45,236 nt of DNA from Clostridia bacterium (GTDB taxonomy: Bacteria > Bacillota > Clostridia > Lachnospirales > Lachnospiraceae), in assembly GCA_009929615.1 (NCBI GenBank), contig SAAB01000025.1:1-45236 (forward strand), given 5' to 3'. The notes beneath the pieces were generated by a model that was given only the letters and a program-made list of their open reading frames with translations, was not told the DNA's origin and did not search any database. Shown here piece after piece: positions 19,621 through 25,640 of this stretch; position 1 is the stretch's first letter, and every line of letters starts with the position of its first letter. The position numbers and the translations under genes were made by a program.

Positions 19621-21136
19621 CTATATTTTCCTCACTTTTCTTTCTTCGCTTATACAGGACCGCACTGACTACTGCTGCAATTCCAATAACAAGGGCTCCA
19701 ATTAGTAATGGAAGGGGAAAACCTTTTGGACTTTCCTCCGGCATTTCCATAACCATTTCTGCTTCCTCCTTTGTAACCGTCAGCGACATTTCCTTTTCAA
19801 AATTTGCCGCCTTTCCATCGCTGTCCTCATAGGTCACAATTAATTTCATCTTGCCTTCCTTTGTTTCTTTTTTACCGGTTACCATAATATCAATGGCCGC
19901 TGTTGCTCCGGATTCAACATTACCCACAAAGGATTCCTGCGAAGAAGCACCATCTCCCTCAATTTTGGCTTTGACATTGTAAAGTTTTGTACGTCCAAGA
20001 TTATAGAGATTGGTACTGATATTAGCTTCCTCTCCTATCGCAATACTTCCCGGATTTACCTGAATTTCACTAAACTCAAATCTTGATTCCTGCTTAATGG
20101 GAATGGACACAGACGATGCTGCATCAAATTGGGCACCATCCTTATCCTCATACTTAATTCCCATCTCTATACTGTATGGCTTTTGTACCAAATCCGCTTT
20201 GGCATTTAAATCAATTGCCACTTCCTTTTCCTCACCGGCTTTCATACCATCCATATAAATAGAATTTGCTCCGGATGAAGGAAGGAACGCCGCGGATGCT
20301 GTCTCATCTTTTCCACCGGTTGGTGCACTAAAGGTATACAGCATATTTTTTACCTCTGTTTTTTTCGAAGTATTTTTCAACTTTACGATTAACTTGAAAT
20401 CTGTTCCGGCTTTAACTTCCCCTGGCTCTGTACGAAATCCCGTAACAATGACCCTTGGAACAGATGTTGAGGTTCCGCCACTGCTTTGGGAAACGTTTCC
20501 ATTTGAAAAACTTCCGCCACCATCCGACGGTGTTGGCTCTGAAAAATAGGCCGCAGGAGCATCTTCATTTCTTGTAACCGTTGTTGTCGCTTCCACCGTT
20601 TCTTTTGGCTTTACTTTTTCAACCATCCGTACAAAAATCGTCTTATCTTCCTGACGGTTCCGCCCAGCAGTGTCATAAGTAATACGAAATTTCAGCCCAA
20701 AATCACTGCTTTTTACATCACCTCGTGCTTTAAAGGAATATGCCACATCCACAGTCTGTCCCGCTGCAATTTCCCCCACTGCCTGCTCATAATCTGTACT
20801 TGAAACTTCAAAGGGCCATCCTGCGGTATCTGTTCCAATAACAGGAGTTATCTTTACATTTGAGGCCACTCCTTTTCCTGTATTTGTCAGCCGGAATACC
20901 ATCTTCTTCTCTTCCTCTGCCTGATATACCGGCAGATCTGCACCTGTCCCCAATTCAATGGTTGCCTCTGCTGCCAAAGTTTCTGTTTCCGTTTCTGTCT
21001 CCTTTTCAGAAGTCGTTTCCACTACCGTTTCCGTGGCTTCTGCCCGGACCGCCATCCCGTGCTGACCCATGGCCGCACCTAAAATCATTGTTAGTAACAA
21101 TCCTCTTGCTATCGTTCCCTTTATATGCCTCTTCAT
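19580..21136 (-). CDS. Exported CARDB-like surface protein
   Basis: 518 residues. Signal peptide (about 1-32), Glu/Thr-rich low-complexity stretch (38-55), then about three immunoglobulin-like beta modules resembling CARDB/NPCBM-type adhesion domains (IELGTGADLPVYQAEEEKKM, PRVIVTGFRTEPGEVKAGTD, FSEIQVNPGSIAIGEEANIS). A C-terminal membrane helix (about 472-494) is followed by a charged cytoplasmic tail. It is translated between ATPase and permease, so it is probably an extracytoplasmic partner or substrate-binding piece of that transporter. Substrate unknown. Overlaps the permease gene by 41 bp. Confidence 0.8.
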   Translation of the reverse strand: MKRHIKGTIARGLLLTMILGAAMGQHGMAVRAEATETVVETTSEKETETETETLAAEATIELGTGADLPVYQAEEEKKMVFRLTNTGKGVASNVKITPVIGTDTAGWPFEVSSTDYEQAVGEIAAGQTVDVAYSFKARGDVKSSDFGLKFRITYDTAGRNRQEDKTIFVRMVEKVKPKETVEATTTVTRNEDAPAAYFSEPTPSDGGGSFSNGNVSQSSGGTSTSVPRVIVTGFRTEPGEVKAGTDFKLIVKLKNTSKKTEVKNMLYTFSAPTGGKDETASAAFLPSSGANSIYMDGMKAGEEKEVAIDLNAKADLVQKPYSIEMGIKYEDKDGAQFDAASSVSIPIKQESRFEFSEIQVNPGSIAIGEEANISTNLYNLGRTKLYNVKAKIEGDGASSQESFVGNVESGATAAIDIMVTGKKETKEGKMKLIVTYEDSDGKAANFEKEMSLTVTKEEAEMVMEMPEESPKGFPLPLLIGALVIGIAAVVSAVLYKRRKKSEENIDDELSGYIEDERE

Positions 21137-21148
21137 CTTATCTCTCCT

Positions 21149-21853
21149 TTAATTTCCTTCAATTTTCTCCTTGACAGTTATTGATACGACATGTCCGTCA
21201 ATTATTTTAATCACCCGGTCTGCATAAGAAGCAAGCTCATCATCATGGGTTACCATAATCATTGACTTCTCACTGCCTCGAACCGTTTCCTGCATTAACT
21301 TCATAATTTCTCTGGAAGTTCTTGTATCTAAATTTCCGGTAGGCTCATCAGCAAATATAATCTTTGGCTCCATAACCAGAGCCCTTGCTACACCTACCCG
21401 CTGCTGCTGACCACCGGACATCTGATTCGGCATATGATCTTTATGATTTTCCAAAGATACCTTTTGAATCATTTGATTCGCCTTTTCCAACCGCTTTTTT
21501 CGTCCTTCACCACGAAAACTCAAGGGCAGTGCTACATTTTCTAAGGCTGTTAATGTTCCTATTAATTGGTATGACTGAAAAATAAAGCCTACATATTTCC
21601 TCCTGAAATCAACCAACTGGCCTTCACTAAAGCCTTCAATATGTATACTATTAATAATAATCTCGCCCTTTGTCGGCGGTTCTAATCCCGCCAGCATGTT
21701 GAGCAGCGTGGATTTTCCTGAACCTGAGGTTCCGACAATGGCACAAAATTCTCCCTCCATAATTTCAAAATCTATCCCATCCAGTGCCTTAATAATCTCA
21801 TTCCCTACTTTGTAATATTTATATAATCCTTTCACTTCGATTGCCTTTTTCAT
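21149..21853 (-). CDS. ABC transporter ATP-binding protein (LolD/MacB type)
   Basis: About 234 residues. Walker A GTSGSGKST, Q-loop in GFIFQSYQL, signature MSGGQQQRVGVARAL, Walker B KIIFADEPTGNLD and the H-loop VTHDDE are all intact, so it is an active ATPase. ATG 21853 is chosen because GGAGG lies six bases before it; the longer frame back to 21898 has no ribosome site. First gene of the five-gene operon. It drives the MacB-like permease encoded two genes downstream. Confidence 0.93.
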   Translation of the reverse strand: MKKAIEVKGLYKYYKVGNEIIKALDGIDFEIMEGEFCAIVGTSGSGKSTLLNMLAGLEPPTKGEIIINSIHIEGFSEGQLVDFRRKYVGFIFQSYQLIGTLTALENVALPLSFRGEGRKKRLEKANQMIQKVSLENHKDHMPNQMSGGQQQRVGVARALVMEPKIIFADEPTGNLDTRTSREIMKLMQETVRGSEKSMIMVTHDDELASYADRVIKIIDGHVVSITVKEKIEGN

Positions 21854-21888
21854 CGCATTCCTCCAATTAGTTCTTTTATTTCTGCTGC

Positions 21889-21927
21889 ATCTGTACACTT
21901 TAACAGATGAATCTGTATTCTATCTGT
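21889..21927. promoter_or_regulatory. Phased ATCTGT repeats, candidate response-regulator site
   Basis: ATCTGT occurs at 21889, 21911 and 21922, i.e. at spacings of 22 and 11 bp. An inverted copy at 21903 makes ACAGATGAATCTGT. Copies on one helix face are the pattern bound by OmpR-family dimers, and the repeats lie just upstream of the operon that encodes such a regulator. Pattern only; no strong -35/-10 pair is evident beside it. Confidence 0.45.
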
Positions 21928-22048
21928 GCACAATCTTAAATAAAATTAATATATTCTTTATTTTCCCTAATTGTTTATGCTTTCCTAAGCAAGTTAAGAG
22001 TATCTTTATAAAAGAAACACAATTCCGTCACATTCTCGCTGTATGATA

Positions 22049-22125
22049 TAACCATACCGAACAAAAACAAAGAAGAAACATTTTCCCCTCTTGAAAGTCG
22101 AAGCTTAGCCACTTCGACTTTTTTA
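22049..22125 (+). ncRNA. Candidate small RNA with C-rich single-stranded patch
   Basis: A TATGAT element at 22042-22047 without a clear -35, then about 45 nt of A-rich sequence, then TTTTCCCCTC at 22081-22090. A perfect 10-bp hairpin (AAAGTCGAAG/CTTCGACTTT, 22094-22121) with T6 follows. No coding gene on this strand would need that terminator. UCCCC-type patches are used by Firmicutes sRNAs such as RoxS/RsaE to pair with ribosome sites. Weak promoter, so this is a candidate. Confidence 0.3.
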
Positions 22126-22130
22126 TGTTC

Positions 22131-22165
22131 AAAAAAAAGAAGGCAATTCAATATGAACAGCCTTC
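22131..22165 (-). terminator. Minus-strand intrinsic terminator
   Basis: On the minus strand GAAGGC, 15-nt loop, GCCTTC, then T8. It lies downstream of the tRNA-Lys locus and is preceded by the same 12-bp word (GATGACGAAAGA) that precedes the tRNA terminator. Confidence 0.6.
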
Positions 22166-22227
22166 TTTCGTCATCCTTGCAGAGCATTTTTATGAAATAG
22201 GAAATTCGAAGAAACTTCCTGCCTCAT

Positions 22228-22323
22228 AAAAAAAAAGCACCGTCCCCGGTGCTCTTTCGTCATCGAAAACAGTGCTTTAGTGCGCGATCAGGGGTTCGAA
22301 CCCTGGACACCCTGATTAAGAGT
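22228..22323. repeat. Left direct repeat (att site): tRNA-Lys 3' half plus terminator
   Basis: A 96-bp sequence identical to 25345-25440, offset 3117 bp. It holds the tRNA-Lys 3' half from the anticodon loop to the acceptor, about 44 bp of spacer, and the terminator hairpin AGCACCG/CGGTGCT with its A9/T9 tail. The identity stops right after the anticodon loop. This copy lacks the 5' half and cannot make a tRNA. It is most simply the original chromosomal 3' end displaced by integration. Confidence 0.9.
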
Positions 22324-22373
22324 TATCTGCTCTCTTCCACTCATTGTGTAATTTGTTTGCGCTTTAAGTGTAT

Positions 22374-22553
22374 TCACTTATTCGGGTTATTGAATTTTAT
22401 AATTTCTCCATTTTGAGGTTTGCTCTGCATTTTGCTGTGCATAATTTCTAATTTTTCCAGAATTCGCCCTTTGTCTATATCTGATAGTTCCCTATATTTC
22501 CTAATCAATTCTTTCTCTTCCATTATTTCTTGATATTCTTTTGCTTTTTTCAT
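22374..22553 (-). CDS. Small element-encoded helical protein (59 aa)
   Basis: 59 residues, strongly charged and helical: MKKAKEYQEIMEEKELIRK, then YRELSDIDKGRILEKLEIM, which resembles the C-terminal helix found after HTH domains in XRE regulators (L-S-x-x-DK-x-x-I/V-L-x-x-I/L-E). No DNA-binding motif is recognisable on its own. AGGAG lies about seven bases before ATG 22553; the frame upstream runs through the inverted repeat and is not expected to be translated. Position at the end opposite the integrase, below the regulator, would suit an accessory or directionality factor, but this is a guess. Confidence 0.6.
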   Translation of the reverse strand: MKKAKEYQEIMEEKELIRKYRELSDIDKGRILEKLEIMHSKMQSKPQNGEIIKFNNPNK

Positions 22554-22586
22554 TGTTCTTTCTCCTAACCTCTTTCTGTTTAAAAA

Positions 22587-22680
22587 TCCGCCTATTATGC
22601 GTACGGTCGATTGATGCGCAGCGTTCGCCGCAGTGCGCCGAGGGATGCACAGCAATGAACATGTACGCATAATAGGCGGA
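22587..22680. repeat. Perfect 18-bp inverted repeat with GC-rich core
   Basis: Arms 22587-22604 (TCCGCCTATTATGCGTAC) and 22663-22680 are perfect reverse complements around a 58-bp core. The core is GC-rich in an otherwise AT-rich element and can itself fold (GCGCAGCG/CGCAGTGCGC and GTGCATC/GATGCGC type pairings). It lies between the regulator and the 59-residue gene and has no T-run, so it is not an ordinary terminator. Candidate lagging-strand (single-strand) origin or protein-binding site. Confidence 0.8.
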
Positions 22681-22710
22681 AATTAATTAAAAGGCAAGCG
22701 TTTTAATAGC

Positions 22711-23244
22711 TCATTCTGATAATTTACTGAATTGCTCTTCTGTTATAAACTTAGCATTTTTTAATGGAACAGCCACCCATTCTTTTTCTTGCGTTACCTT
22801 TATTTCTGGTATATCTATTCCCTCATTCTCATCATTCATGTATTCGCATATAAATTTAGCTAAATATAATTTTTCTATCTGTTCTTTTGCACTTTGCTTC
22901 ATTGCTATAAACTCATTTTCTTCTAGTTCATTTTCTTTACTTAACGTAAGTTCCCATGCAAGTTTAATAGAACCCTCATATATTTTATTTGCAAATGCCA
23001 ATATTCCTTTTGGTGCCTTATCTATATATGCTTGTATGACCAATATATCTTCATACTCTGCTTTACATACTTTTGCAATTGCTTTTGATACATTTTCTGA
23101 TGGAATCCTACCTTCTGTATTTCTTAAAATACTCAAATAATTAGGGGTAATATTTTCTCCTAATTCTCCACAGCGTTTTATTATTTCAACATTTGTCATT
23201 TTAGATTCTTTAATTATCTGATTAAGCAGTATTGTATAATTCAT
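22711..23244 (-). CDS. XRE-like transcriptional regulator of the element
   Basis: 177 residues. The N-terminal 65 residues look like a helix-turn-helix domain: LNQIIKESKMTNVEIIKRCGELGENITPNYLSILRN, with NYLSILRN at the recognition helix, then ENVSKAIAKVCKAEYEDILVIQ. The C-terminal region (about 70-177) is helical and charged, with a final VAVPLKNAKFITEEQFSKL segment of unknown role. GGGAGGG precedes the ATG. It is divergent from rep, so it likely represses rep/int and itself from the palindromes in the shared upstream region. Confidence 0.7.
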   Translation of the reverse strand: MNYTILLNQIIKESKMTNVEIIKRCGELGENITPNYLSILRNTEGRIPSENVSKAIAKVCKAEYEDILVIQAYIDKAPKGILAFANKIYEGSIKLAWELTLSKENELEENEFIAMKQSAKEQIEKLYLAKFICEYMNDENEGIDIPEIKVTQEKEWVAVPLKNAKFITEEQFSKLSE

Positions 23245-23272
23245 TCTTTTCCCTCCCTATATTCCGAATGAT

Positions 23273-23345
23273 AACATAATATGTTTTGTTTTTCAAATAT
23301 TATTGACTAGGCTGTTATTTCATGGTAATGTAACTATATTGTTAC
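23273..23345. promoter_or_regulatory. Candidate operators and promoter between regulator and rep
   Basis: Two palindromes: AACATAATATGTT at 23273-23285 (perfect, one central base) and GTAAC-TATATT-GTTAC at 23330-23345. A plus-strand TTGACT, 17-bp spacer, TAATGT runs at 23303-23331, with its -10 touching the second palindrome. This is a typical arrangement for an XRE repressor controlling a divergent rep gene. Confidence 0.4.
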
Positions 23346-23394
23346 TATACGTAATGTGTTATGTTTTTTAACTAAATATTTAGACTTCTCCTCT

Positions 23395-23580
23395 TTTCCT
23401 TGTTCGTAGCCCCTCCGGCTATCTGAATTTTAATCATAACTGTGCATCGAGCATTAAGGGGGCAACGCAGGGGGGCCCTTTGCCGGGAATAACCTATTTT
23501 AAAAATAGTGTCTTGATGTATCACTAGTTATCTAAGAATGGTTACTTGACTATAGCAACACTTAACACCCTTTTTTAAAT
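23395..23580. other. Structured non-coding region upstream of rep, candidate double-strand origin
   Basis: No gene is seen between 23245 and 23601. It holds three stacked hairpins: TAGCC-cctcc-GGCTA (23407-23421), a G-rich one pairing GGCAA..AGGG with CCCT.TTGCC (23461-23484), and CTATTTT/AAAATAG (23494-23508). Directly after them comes GTCTTGATGTATC (about 23510-23522), which resembles the CTTG^AT core cut by phiX174-type initiators. Position just ahead of an HUH rep fits a rolling-circle nick site. The G-rich hairpin is far richer in G/C than its surroundings. Confidence 0.45.
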
Positions 23581-23601
23581 ATTACAGATAGGAAGCATTA
23601 T

Positions 23602-24447
23602 ATGTATAATGTAAAAATCAAAAAATTTAGGACAAATGAATTTCAAATACGTGTATATAGCCATGGAGTTATTGAAGGACGTCCAAATAATGATTCCTCT
23701 GATTCCTTTTTGGAAGAAATCGAACCCTTTTCAGGGGAATCTGTGGAATTATGTATGGATTTTGATGAGTTAGAGCGTCAACAAGAATTAAAAAAAGAAC
23801 ATTCTCTTATATCTTCCCGCAATAGAACTAAACAGAAAATTTATGATATTGCACGTTCTAATGATTGGGACTACTTTGTTACTTTTACCTTTAATCCTAA
23901 TAAGGTGAATAGATTTGACTATGATTCTTGTGTGAAAAAACTTAGTAAATGGCTTAATCATTGTAAAGAACGTTGTAATTCATCCTTTAAATACATTGTT
24001 GTACCAGAACATCATGCAAATGGCGCTTATCATTTTCATGGTCTTTTTGCAAATTGTGAGGAACTCAAAATGACCCCCTCAGGTCATTATGATTCTAAAG
24101 GCAGAACTATCTATAATATTGGTACATATCGTTTTGGCTTTACTACAGCCACTCCTGTTAGTAACAATACTGCTGTTACTAGATATATCACCAAATATAC
24201 TACTAAGGACCTTGTTCTTGCTACAAAAGGCCGCAAAAGATACTGGAGCAGTCGAAATTGTGATTTACCTACTGAAGAAACTTTATTGCTATCTCCTGAT
24301 ATACGAATCCCTTATGAAGATATTTTACGAAAGAAATCGCATTATTTTAAATCTCATACTATAAATATCGGCTTTCAAGAACGTGAAATCAGATATTATG
24401 AATATAATACTTTCGGAAATGAGGATGATTTTATTGACATTGAATGA
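23602..24447 (+). CDS. rep: HUH-type rolling-circle replication initiator
   Basis: 281 residues. Shows the rolling-circle motif series: motif 1 DYFVTFTFNP (90-99), motif 2 YHFHGLF with metal-binding H144-x-H146, and motif 3 VTRYITKYTTKD with Tyr195 and Tyr199 plus lysines, the Y-x3-Y form seen in superfamily I (phiX174 A-like) initiators and in G2P/ORF2-type Reps. It would nick the origin, stay on the 5' end and start strand displacement. AGGAAG lies six bases before the ATG. There is no helicase domain. It overlaps the integrase gene at its 3' end. It could alternatively be the Rep of a microvirus or inovirus remnant, but no capsid or Zot gene is present. Confidence 0.85.
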   Translation: MYNVKIKKFRTNEFQIRVYSHGVIEGRPNNDSSDSFLEEIEPFSGESVELCMDFDELERQQELKKEHSLISSRNRTKQKIYDIARSNDWDYFVTFTFNPNKVNRFDYDSCVKKLSKWLNHCKERCNSSFKYIVVPEHHANGAYHFHGLFANCEELKMTPSGHYDSKGRTIYNIGTYRFGFTTATPVSNNTAVTRYITKYTTKDLVLATKGRKRYWSSRNCDLPTEETLLLSPDIRIPYEDILRKKSHYFKSHTINIGFQEREIRYYEYNTFGNEDDFIDIE

Positions 24448-25330
24448 TGCTTTTGAAGCTTTTATATATTCTCGAATTCTTGCGGATTTATCCCCAAAGA
24501 CGATTCGGTGTTACCGTGACTTTGTATCTCCTTTTGTTATTTATACTGGTTCTTCTTTGGAAATTGAAAATCTAAATAAAGACATGATAAATAATTATAT
24601 TATGACACTTTATGCCCGTCCTTTGTCAAAAACATCAAAAGCTACTTATATTCGACATTTAAAGACATGTCTTCGTTGGCTAGAAAATACCTATAAGCTG
24701 GACATTGATGTTTCTTCTATACGTATCCCTCGAACCTTTAAAAAGATGATTCATGTATACTCAAACGACGAAATTCTTTACATTTTTCAATCTATCCGCA
24801 CTTCTTCTAGTTGGATGACCGCAAGAAACAAGGCTATAATTGCTTTGATGTTAGATTCTGGACTAAGGCAAGGCGAAGTCTGTTCTCTTTTACATAAGGA
24901 TATTCATTATAAGGATTCAATTATAAAAATATGTGGTAAAGGCAATAAAGAACGAGTTGTGCCACTGGGAACTATTACTGCTATTTATTTAAAAGAATAT
25001 TTTAAATTATGTCCTTTTGATTCAATCTATGCTTTTGTTGGGAAAAAGGGATTGCCTTTAACTTGTGATGCTATTAAACATTTAGTTCACAAACTTGCCG
25101 AGCAATTACCTTTTGAATTCTCTTCGCATAAACTTAGGCATAATTTCGCTACAAATTATTGTCTGGACCAATATAATAAATACGGTCATATGGATGTTTA
25201 TCGGTTAATGGTTCTTATGGGTCATGAAGATATAGAAACAACTCGCCGATATTTACATATGGCAAACCGAATAATTGCTACTCAAACAAATATTTCACAT
25301 ATAGATTCTATTTTGACGAAAAACTTCTGA
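24419..25330 (+). CDS. int: Tyrosine recombinase/integrase of the element
   Basis: About 303 residues. N-terminal core-binding domain (FIYSRILADLSPKTIRCYRDF onward, to about residue 100), then the catalytic domain with all expected residues: Arg in DSGLRQGEVCSL, Lys in GKGNKERVVPL, H-x-x-R in SHKLRHNFAT, His in MGHEDIETTRRYLH and its final nucleophile Tyr. It should recombine attP with tRNA-Lys. The start is uncertain: GTG 24383, ATG 24419, or TTG 24434, which has GAGG nine bases upstream. All options overlap rep, implying translational coupling. Ends 14 bp before the right direct repeat. Confidence 0.9.
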   Translation: MRMILLTLNDAFEAFIYSRILADLSPKTIRCYRDFVSPFVIYTGSSLEIENLNKDMINNYIMTLYARPLSKTSKATYIRHLKTCLRWLENTYKLDIDVSSIRIPRTFKKMIHVYSNDEILYIFQSIRTSSSWMTARNKAIIALMLDSGLRQGEVCSLLHKDIHYKDSIIKICGKGNKERVVPLGTITAIYLKEYFKLCPFDSIYAFVGKKGLPLTCDAIKHLVHKLAEQLPFEFSSHKLRHNFATNYCLDQYNKYGHMDVYRLMVLMGHEDIETTRRYLHMANRIIATQTNISHIDSILTKNF

Positions 25331-25344
25331 TTTAGTTTTATACG

Positions 25345-25370
25345 AAAAAAAAAGCACCGTCCCCGGTGCT
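25345..25370 (-). terminator. tRNA-Lys terminator (element-borne copy)
   Basis: On the minus strand AGCACCG, 4-nt loop, CGGTGCT, then T9. It starts about 28 bp past the mature tRNA 3' end. An identical copy lies at 22228-22253. Confidence 0.85.
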
Positions 25371-25440
25371 CTTTCGTCATCGAAAACAGTGCTTTAGTGC
25401 GCGATCAGGGGTTCGAACCCTGGACACCCTGATTAAGAGT
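25345..25440. repeat. Right direct repeat (att site), joined to tRNA-Lys 5' half
   Basis: Identical over 96 bp to 22228-22323. Here it continues without a break into the chromosomal 5' half of the tRNA, so the tRNA 3' half and its terminator have been supplied by the element. Confidence 0.9.
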
Positions 25441-25470
25441 CAGGTGCTCTACCAACTGAGCTAATCGCGC
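25398..25470 (-). tRNA. tRNA-Lys (CTT), rebuilt across the integration site
   Basis: A 73-nt tRNA. Acceptor GCGCGAT/ATCGCGC, discriminator A, D arm with AGCTCAGTTGGTAGAGC, anticodon stem CCTGA/TCAGG enclosing CTCTTAA (anticodon CTT), T arm AGGGTTCGAACCCT. CCA is not encoded. The 5' half is chromosomal and the 3' half comes from the integrated element. Confidence 0.95.
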
Positions 25471-25491
25471 ATGTTTTTCAGTGCAAATAGA

Positions 25492-25520
25492 ATTATATAA
25501 TGATTTCCTAAATATTGCAA
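25492..25520 (-). promoter_or_regulatory. Promoter of tRNA-Lys
   Basis: On the minus strand TTGCAA, 17-bp spacer, TATAAT, about 22 bp before the mature 5' end. It stays with the 5' half, so expression survives integration. Confidence 0.65.
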
Positions 25521-25603
25521 GTATTTTTTCACAAATATTTAAGATTTTCCTGTATCACCATTTCTCATTTTGTAATATAATGAAAGTAGTTTTTATTTTG
25601 TAG

Positions 25604-25640
25604 AAAGGACTTTGCGGTATTCAACATTACCGCCTCTTTT
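25604..25640 (+). promoter_or_regulatory. Ribosome site separated from mscS start by a hairpin
   Basis: AAAGGA (25604-25609) is 31 bases from the only plausible ATG. Between them is GCGGTA, 8-nt loop, TACCGC. When folded, the effective spacing falls to about 11 bases. No in-frame start lies closer. Possible structure-dependent translation. Confidence 0.4.

Larger units (their letters stand above)
22324..25440. mobile_element. 3.1-kb integrated Rep-Int element in tRNA-Lys(CTT)
   Basis: A 3117-bp AT-rich insert between 96-bp direct repeats in tRNA-Lys. The tyrosine integrase abuts the intact-tRNA end, as in tRNA-targeting elements that rebuild the tRNA 3' half. Contents: a 59-residue protein gene, an 18-bp inverted repeat with a GC-rich core, an XRE-like regulator (both genes on minus), then rep and int on plus with overlapping ends. 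No capsid, relaxase, Zot ATPase, toxin-antitoxin or resistance gene was found. Likely an integrating rolling-circle plasmid or a phage/conjugation satellite. Perfect repeats suggest recent insertion and possible mobility. Confidence 0.85.

Noticed and set aside
21975-22187. A 70-residue minus-strand open frame in the intergenic region.
   Set aside because: It runs through two terminator hairpins and has no ribosome site or recognisable composition.
22554-22670. N-terminal extension of the 59-residue gene to 98 residues.
   Set aside because: It would be encoded by the GC-rich inverted repeat; AGGAG before ATG 22553 gives the better start.
22324-25440. Inovirus or microvirus prophage.
   Set aside because: Only a Rep and an integrase are present; no major coat/capsid, pilot, or Zot-like assembly gene, and the integrase is a tRNA-targeting tyrosine recombinase rather than dif-based use of host XerCD.
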